A stretch of DNA of 24,265 bases, taken from a virus. The stretch covers positions 1 to 24,265 of the IMG/VR virus record IMGVR_UViG_3300009128_000126; one strand, 5' to 3'. The position numbers and the translations under genes are program-made. Of this stretch, positions 20,228 to 24,265 are shown piece after piece; within the stretch, counting starts at the first letter, position 1, and every line of letters begins with the position of its first letter. The notes under the pieces are model-generated. The model saw nothing but the letters and a program-made list of their open reading frames with translations, made no database searches and had not been told where the DNA came from.

Positions 20228-22933
20228 ATGGCCGAGGGTGAACGCGTCAATGTTGTCGGCCCAAGCGGCGGGCTCGAAAACGTCGCAGCAGAGAACCTTG
20301 AGGCCCTCCTCTCGGACCCACAAACAAACTACCGGCTCGCCACCCCACAAGAGGTGTCCGAGGAGACGCAGCGTGAGAAGTTCGGAGGCCTAGAGCACAA
20401 GCTTCGGGCTTTCAAGCAGGCCTCTGATGCGGGCTTTACTTTCGACCTATCTGACGTGGCTGCGGCCAAGGGCGCGGAGGCTCTTGGTGGGCCCGAGGCC
20501 CTCAAGCGGATGCAAGAGCAGCAGGCCGCTTACAAGGAGCTACACGGGGGGACGCAGCTAGTCGGCCGACTTGGTGGCGCTGTGGGCGGGGCGCTGGCAG
20601 CAGCTCCGCTGCGACCGGTTCAGGCGCTTGGGCGCGCGTATCGGGGAGCCGGTGCGCTTGGTAAGATCGGAATGGGTGCGGGTGTTGGCGCGGCCGAGGG
20701 CGCAGCGGCCAGTGCGGGGCAAGCGTGGGCGGAGTCGTCCCTCGGTGGCCAAGAGCTGAGCGGCGAAAAGCTCGCTACCGCGGTGGGCTCCGGTGCCATG
20801 CTTGGCGCAGCTGTCGGTGGAGCGTTCGGTGGTGGGGCTGCGGGGCTTGGTCGTCTGCGTTCGAGCTCACTGCGACGCGCTGCGCACAAAGGTGAGCTTG
20901 AGAGCGCCAAGGCACTGACGAAGACCGACACTCCCGAAGAGTTCGCGTCCATTATGGACCAGGTCTACGGTTACCGGCCAGCTGGTGCCGAGCAGAAGGT
21001 TTCGCGATTCCTGTCCAAGCAAATGGCGAGGGTGGGCGGACTCACGGAGCATGAGCGCAAACTCATGTCCTACGGCATGGAGGGCGGCGCGCGAGGGGAG
21101 CGCGTTCGCAGGGCAATGCTCGATCCTGCATCCGTTCAAGACGACTATGTAGAGAAGCTGTACGCAGAGCTGTCGCCGCTCTACCGGCACAGCCAAAAGG
21201 TGCTTGCCCAGGGCAGGGGCGGTTTGAAGGAGCGGCAGATTGCTCGCGCGCTACGTGCATCGGATGCTGCCGACCCGTCTAGGGCAGTGCGGTCGCATCA
21301 AGCGGCGCGCGTACATGTCGCGGAGCTTCGTGAGACGATCGACCGAATTGTTAGTGATAAGGGGGTTGACTTTATCCCCGTCAACTATGGCCCCGGAAAA
21401 AAGGCCTTTGAGAGAATAGGCGCCGAGCTCGATGGTATTGAGGGCCTCCTGGGCGCGGGTCGTCGGATCGAGAAGGACTACGGAGCGCGAACGTTCGCCC
21501 GGCTTGACGACCTAAAGCGCAGCATCGCGGGGGAAAAAGAGCGCCTAACTCGCCTGTCAAACCCAACGCGCGCGCAGTTGCGGACAGGGCAAGAGCTCGA
21601 GAGCGCCTACAAAAATACCCAACGCCTCCTTGAGGACGAAGGCTTATGGGGCGAGGCCGCGCGCATCCAGAAGAACATCAACCCATTTTGGTCCGAGTGG
21701 GTGCCAGCGCACGGAAAAAAGAAGAAACACAACAACCTATTGAGGCTCTTCCTCGGAGCCGAAGAGGGCAAGTGGGGCAAAGATGTTTTAGGGATCGATA
21801 AAAAGAAGATCGGTGCCTATTACAGGAGCCTAAAGAACCCTGACGTTAACCCGCACCACGAGGCTCTCCGCCGCTACCTGCAGGCAAATCAGGATATGGT
21901 TGAGGCCACGAGCCGTTGGTACAACCTGAGCGCGGCAGATCAGAAGCTTGTCAAGGAGCTGGGGGAGAGGACAAAGCGCGTTCTCAAGATCATGGACGGC
22001 GCTACGGACGACGTGGCAATAGCCAACATGACCAGCGACATCCTGCGGCGTCGGGGGGGGCCCGGTTTTGGTGGTAGCGCCCTGGTGGGTGCGGTCTCTT
22101 TCGGCGCTCCCGGTGCTGCCATTGGTGGCCTCATGAACCTCGCCAACAACCCAGTTCGCACGGTGCGCCAGGTTGGCGCCATCCGTAAGCTCATTGGGAG
22201 CGTGGACAAGAGGATCGCGCGGTCAGCTGGCGCGCTTGGGAGGGGCGGCACCGTTTCCGCGCTACCATCTCTCCGCGGCGCTGTTACAAAGACATCGGCC
22301 ACGTATGAAAAGAGGGCGCAGACCGCGCGCCTGGCATCGAGCACGCCCCAAGCTACCCGCGCAACGCTCAACCAAGCGCTTGCCCCGCTCTCGCCAGCTG
22401 CGCCGGGCATTGCGGCCGTTGCGGTCAACCGCGCTATTGCGGCACAGGAGTACCTAAACACACAGCTGCCAAAGGTCACCGCTGACGAGCTGCTATATGG
22501 CACGCAGCCCTACACGAGCACCGTGGAGCGCTCACGCTTCGAGCGTGTGTATGAGGCCCTAGAGGACCCGCCTGTGCTCTTGGAGCGCCTGCAAAAGGGC
22601 ACCATCAGCCGCGACCAGGTCGACGCGGTTCGCGCCGTGTTCCCGGAGATGTTCGCCGAAATGCAGACAGCCGTTTCTGGTGAGCTGACGCGGCTGGCCT
22701 CAAAAGGCAAGCGCCTGCCATACAGTGAGCGAATTGCCATTGGCGTTATGTTCGACATGCCCACGGATCCGTCGCTAGCGAATATGGGGCAGATCCAAAA
22801 GTTTTATGCGCCCGACCAGGGAAAGCCAGCGGGATCCGGCTCTGCCGGGTCTCGCCCTGGGAAGGCGCCCAACTTGGCGGCTGCTTTCAACTACGAAACA
22901 GGCGCAGAAGAAATCGAATTTAATAAAGGTTAA
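20228..22933 (+). CDS. Candidate internal/ejection protein, 901 residues, with membrane-active segments
   Basis: The ATG at 20228 is chosen over the upstream in-frame start at 20174, which overlaps the previous gene. The N terminus carries a small recognisable domain: VNVVGPSGGLENVAAENLEA, then NYRLATPQEVSEETQREKFG. It precedes hydrophobic Gly/Ala segments in other large phage proteins I have seen. Here such segments lie at about residues 110-130 and 189-207 (GAMLGAAVGGAFGGGAAGL), and again at about 614-638 (ALVGAVSFGAPGAAIGGL). Between them are long charged helices. These features suit a protein that lines or crosses the host envelope during genome ejection. No lysozyme or transglycosylase motif was found. 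It is the last gene of the four-gene cassette. Confidence 0.58.
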   Translation: MAEGERVNVVGPSGGLENVAAENLEALLSDPQTNYRLATPQEVSEETQREKFGGLEHKLRAFKQASDAGFTFDLSDVAAAKGAEALGGPEALKRMQEQQAAYKELHGGTQLVGRLGGAVGGALAAAPLRPVQALGRAYRGAGALGKIGMGAGVGAAEGAAASAGQAWAESSLGGQELSGEKLATAVGSGAMLGAAVGGAFGGGAAGLGRLRSSSLRRAAHKGELESAKALTKTDTPEEFASIMDQVYGYRPAGAEQKVSRFLSKQMARVGGLTEHERKLMSYGMEGGARGERVRRAMLDPASVQDDYVEKLYAELSPLYRHSQKVLAQGRGGLKERQIARALRASDAADPSRAVRSHQAARVHVAELRETIDRIVSDKGVDFIPVNYGPGKKAFERIGAELDGIEGLLGAGRRIEKDYGARTFARLDDLKRSIAGEKERLTRLSNPTRAQLRTGQELESAYKNTQRLLEDEGLWGEAARIQKNINPFWSEWVPAHGKKKKHNNLLRLFLGAEEGKWGKDVLGIDKKKIGAYYRSLKNPDVNPHHEALRRYLQANQDMVEATSRWYNLSAADQKLVKELGERTKRVLKIMDGATDDVAIANMTSDILRRRGGPGFGGSALVGAVSFGAPGAAIGGLMNLANNPVRTVRQVGAIRKLIGSVDKRIARSAGALGRGGTVSALPSLRGAVTKTSATYEKRAQTARLASSTPQATRATLNQALAPLSPAAPGIAAVAVNRAIAAQEYLNTQLPKVTADELLYGTQPYTSTVERSRFERVYEALEDPPVLLERLQKGTISRDQVDAVRAVFPEMFAEMQTAVSGELTRLASKGKRLPYSERIAIGVMFDMPTDPSLANMGQIQKFYAPDQGKPAGSGSAGSRPGKAPNLAAAFNYETGAEEIEFNKG

Positions 22934-22936
22934 ACA

Positions 22937-23230
22937 ATGCCACAGCTATCAACTGCCATTTTTTCAGCCACGGAGACGGCAACGATCGCCGCGGTTGCGG
23001 CCGATGTCGACCTCGTTGCACTCCGGCCAAGCTTTAGCAAAACCTCAGGGGGAGACGGCGCCGAGCTGTGCCCGAGGATGCTTTATATTCACGGCAGCGG
23101 AACGCTCGCGCTCGAGTATCGCTCGGGCAACACCGACTCGTTTCCCGTGACCGCGCCCTACAAGCTCCCGGTGCAGGCAACCAAGGTGCTCGCCGCCACA
23201 ACCTGCACGAATATCGTGTGCATGTACTGA
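22937..23230 (+). CDS. Small beta-rich structural-type phage protein
   Basis: This 97-residue protein has a typical small phage pattern: a hydrophobic strand region (CPRMLYIHGSGTLALEYRSG), followed by FPVTAPYKLPVQATKVLAAT and TCTNIVCMY at the very end. The form (Tyr-Ile-x-Gly-x-Gly-x-Leu, then a Thr/Ala-x-Val-Leu-Ala-x-Thr-Thr strand ending with a Tyr) occurs in small proteins near lysis or tail genes of several phages and may be a decoration or tail-base component. The ATG lies three bases after the previous stop. Function not proven. Confidence 0.6.
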   Translation: MPQLSTAIFSATETATIAAVAADVDLVALRPSFSKTSGGDGAELCPRMLYIHGSGTLALEYRSGNTDSFPVTAPYKLPVQATKVLAATTCTNIVCMY

Positions 23231-23240
23231 GGGTCGCGAC

Positions 23241-23456
23241 ATGAGCGCGGAAGAAAAAAAGACCCCAGCGCCCACCTCTGCGGCTCGATACGGTTTGTTA
23301 ATCGATCTTGTTGCACTGGCTGGCGTGCTCACCCTCATCGGAGCCGACAAGCTAACCCCCGCGGAGGGCCTGCCGTGGCTCGCTGCGCTTATGGCCGGTC
23401 GACTATATCCACGAAAAAACAGCGGCACACTAACCATGCTCGGATTTGGCATTTAG
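23241..23456 (+). CDS. 71-residue membrane protein, holin-like
   Basis: It starts after GAGGG eleven bases upstream. Residues 1-15 are polar (MSAEEKKTPAPTSAARYG). A clear transmembrane helix follows at about 17-36 (LLIDLVALAGVLTLIGADK), then a second, weaker hydrophobic stretch (LPWLAALMAGRLYP) and a basic/hydrophobic end (YPRKNSGTLTMLGFGI). Size and layout fit small phage holins or holin-like proteins, which perforate the inner membrane at lysis, but no family signature is visible. It is the first of three consecutive tiny membrane genes, a typical lysis-region arrangement. Confidence 0.55.
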   Translation: MSAEEKKTPAPTSAARYGLLIDLVALAGVLTLIGADKLTPAEGLPWLAALMAGRLYPRKNSGTLTMLGFGI

Positions 23457-23465
23457 GAGCTCCAC

Positions 23466-23642
23466 GTGAAACCTTTTTATAAGTCAAAAAAGTTCTGGAC
23501 CGCCCTGTGCACGGCAGCCGCTGCCATTGTCTCTTATTACTACGACCCAAAGCTTGCGGAGCTGCTGACGCTGGTCGGAGGCACCCTAATCGCTGGCTTC
23601 GGATTGGCCGACCTCGGAAAAGAGGCCAAGGCCCTAAAGTGA
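23466..23642 (+). CDS. 58-residue two-span membrane protein, holin-like
   Basis: The GTG at 23466 is set by AGGAG six bases upstream, a strong ribosome-binding site. The sequence begins MKPFYKSKKFWTALCTAAAA, a Lys/aromatic-rich start (K-S-K-x-F-W) known from small phage holin-like proteins, followed by the first hydrophobic span. YYYDPKLAELL links to a second span, LTLVGGTLIAGFGLADLGK, and the end is charged. The small size and two spans match such holin-like proteins. The last bases (GTGA) overlap the start of the next gene. Confidence 0.65.
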   Translation: MKPFYKSKKFWTALCTAAAAIVSYYYDPKLAELLTLVGGTLIAGFGLADLGKEAKALK

Positions 23643-23740
23643 AGCGCAGGTTGCTTAACAACTGCGAAATAGCGGCCATTATGCTGGTCGGTGTGGGGTT
23701 GATGCTGGCGGGATGGCAATATCACAGACGGAGCCTCTAA
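23639..23740 (+). CDS. 33-residue single-span membrane peptide
   Basis: This tiny gene starts at GTG 23639, inside the GTGA that ends the 58-residue gene, with AAGG seven bases upstream. The peptide begins MKRRLLNNCEIAAIMLVGVG and then spans to LMLAGWQYHRRSL: basic ends, a single hydrophobic span of about 18 residues. It could be an antiholin, a small spanin-like peptide or another lysis accessory. Its coupled start supports translation. No lipobox is visible, so it is not an o-spanin by that test. Confidence 0.5.
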   Translation: MKRRLLNNCEIAAIMLVGVGLMLAGWQYHRRSL

Positions 23741-23742
23741 AC

Positions 23743-23949
23743 ATGTGCACGCACGCGTGGGAGCGGTACGACCCTGCGCACAGCTACAAGCGCATATGCT
23801 CCACCTGTGGGGCCCTCGGATATCGTCGCGGAGCTCGCTCGGTTGCCTACCGGTGCAACGAGTCAGGCTGCAAGCAGCCCGCGTCACAGCGCTCCTGGCG
23901 AGGCACTACAGAGGTCCATTTTTGCCCGGAGCATAGCCGGTGCACCTAG
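23743..23949 (+). CDS. 68-residue treble-clef-like zinc-binding protein
   Basis: The ATG at 23743 lies two bases after the previous stop; an upstream in-frame ATG (23713) overlaps the membrane gene and is not needed. The protein has CSTCG (about residues 19-23), CNESGCKQPA (about 38-47) and FCPEHSRC near the end. The spacing of Cys and His in the C-terminal part (C-x4-C-x2-PA ... FC-x2-H) is a zinc knuckle I have seen in small phage proteins. It may bind a partner or nucleic acid, but the role is unknown. The next gene starts ten bases before its end. Confidence 0.6.
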   Translation: MCTHAWERYDPAHSYKRICSTCGALGYRRGARSVAYRCNESGCKQPASQRSWRGTTEVHFCPEHSRCT

Positions 23950-24265
23950 TCCTATTTGCCTGCCCAGGGATGCCGGGGCCCGACGTCGTCAAACAATACG
24001 AAGACGCACTGAGCCCGCTCGGGAGGTTCGCGCTTAAGTGGATCGCGATACCAGGGCGCAGCGCGGTGTTTTCTTCGGAGGCCCTCAAGCACAAGGATGC
24101 ATCGGGGCGCATCTTCCCCCGACTGCTCCAGCGCTACGCACCAAGGGGGGAGCCTGTGCCCACAAGCGTGAGCCTCATATCATTCTCAGCGGGCTATGGG
24201 CTTGCGCGTGAGCTCTTCAAAGTCAAGGCCGACCTGGAGGCCCTGGACGCATACATCGCGCTTGA
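23940..24265 (+). CDS. Alpha/beta-hydrolase-like protein (3' end cut by window edge)
   Basis: The frame from GTG 23940 stays open to the window end (108 residues visible). GGAG eight bases before the GTG is a good ribosome-binding site; ATG 23970 is an alternative start. It begins VHLVLFACPGMPGPDVVKQY, a hydrophobic strand then a Gly-Pro turn, as at the start of alpha/beta hydrolases. LISFSAGYGLARELF follows at about residues 79-93. Ser83 in S-x-S-x-G is the likely nucleophile elbow (the first Gly of the usual G-x-S-x-G is Ser here). The remaining catalytic residues would lie outside the window. It may be a lysis or particle-associated esterase; this is inferred from position next to holin-like genes. 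Confidence 0.5.
   Translation, partial: MHLVLFACPGMPGPDVVKQYEDALSPLGRFALKWIAIPGRSAVFSSEALKHKDASGRIFPRLLQRYAPRGEPVPTSVSLISFSAGYGLARELFKVKADLEALDAYIAL

Noticed and set aside
1-24265. tRNA genes, CRISPR arrays, insertion sequences, integrase or attachment sites
   Set aside because: I looked for clover-leaf sequences, regularly spaced repeats, transposase or integrase motifs and terminal repeats, and saw none. A short tRNA-like element could still be missed by eye.

Overview
The window is part of the genome, or prophage, of a double-stranded DNA tailed phage with high GC content. It has dense co-directional genes, many of them overlapping by 1-4 bases, and no rRNA, tRNA, CRISPR array, insertion sequence or integrase that I could see. 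A podovirus (short-tailed) particle is inferred: after the capsid genes come a head-tail adaptor, a 1109-residue nozzle-like protein and four large alanine/glutamine-rich proteins of the kind ejected with DNA. There is no tape measure, tail-tube or sheath gene. The host cannot be named from the sequence. Gene functions below were recognised by reading the protein sequences, not by database search.

Layout. (1) Positions 1-495: the C-terminal end of a lectin-like (LamG/concanavalin-fold) virion protein, convergent with the next block. (2) Positions 502-2600, minus strand: a compact operon of six small genes, ending in a Cro/XRE-type helix-turn-helix protein. Several members are acidic and cysteine-rich, and one (56 residues) is very short. 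Two similar hairpins lie directly upstream of start codons here. (3) Positions 2601-2842: the divergent control region, with G/C-tract hairpins and two inverted repeats that could be operators. (4) Positions 2843-5695, plus strand: a terminase-small-like gene, a 47-residue membrane protein, the terminase large subunit, then small genes of unknown role, including a likely frameshifted pair joined at a run of seven A. (5) Positions 5804-12441: portal, scaffold, major capsid protein, head decoration-like proteins, adaptor and a small tail protein. (6) Positions 12441-22933: the nozzle-like protein and a cassette of four candidate internal/ejection proteins. (7) Positions 22937-24265: a small structural-type protein, three very small membrane proteins (holin-like), a zinc-binding protein, and the start of an alpha/beta-hydrolase-like gene cut by the window edge.

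How it fits together. The plus strand follows the order of virion assembly: DNA packaging motor, portal, scaffold-assisted capsid, neck, tail, ejected proteins, then lysis-type membrane proteins. The minus-strand block is probably an early or regulatory module, with its HTH protein a candidate regulator of the divergent region. Strong hairpins without U-tracts separate the pre-portal genes from the portal and the capsid/decoration pair from later genes. These may adjust the amount of each transcript segment. The most unusual points are the A7 frameshift site at 4975-4981, the paired RBS-occluding hairpins of the minus operon, a split S74-like (SDERLK) domain in the 520-residue protein, and the cluster of tiny membrane genes at 23241-23740.
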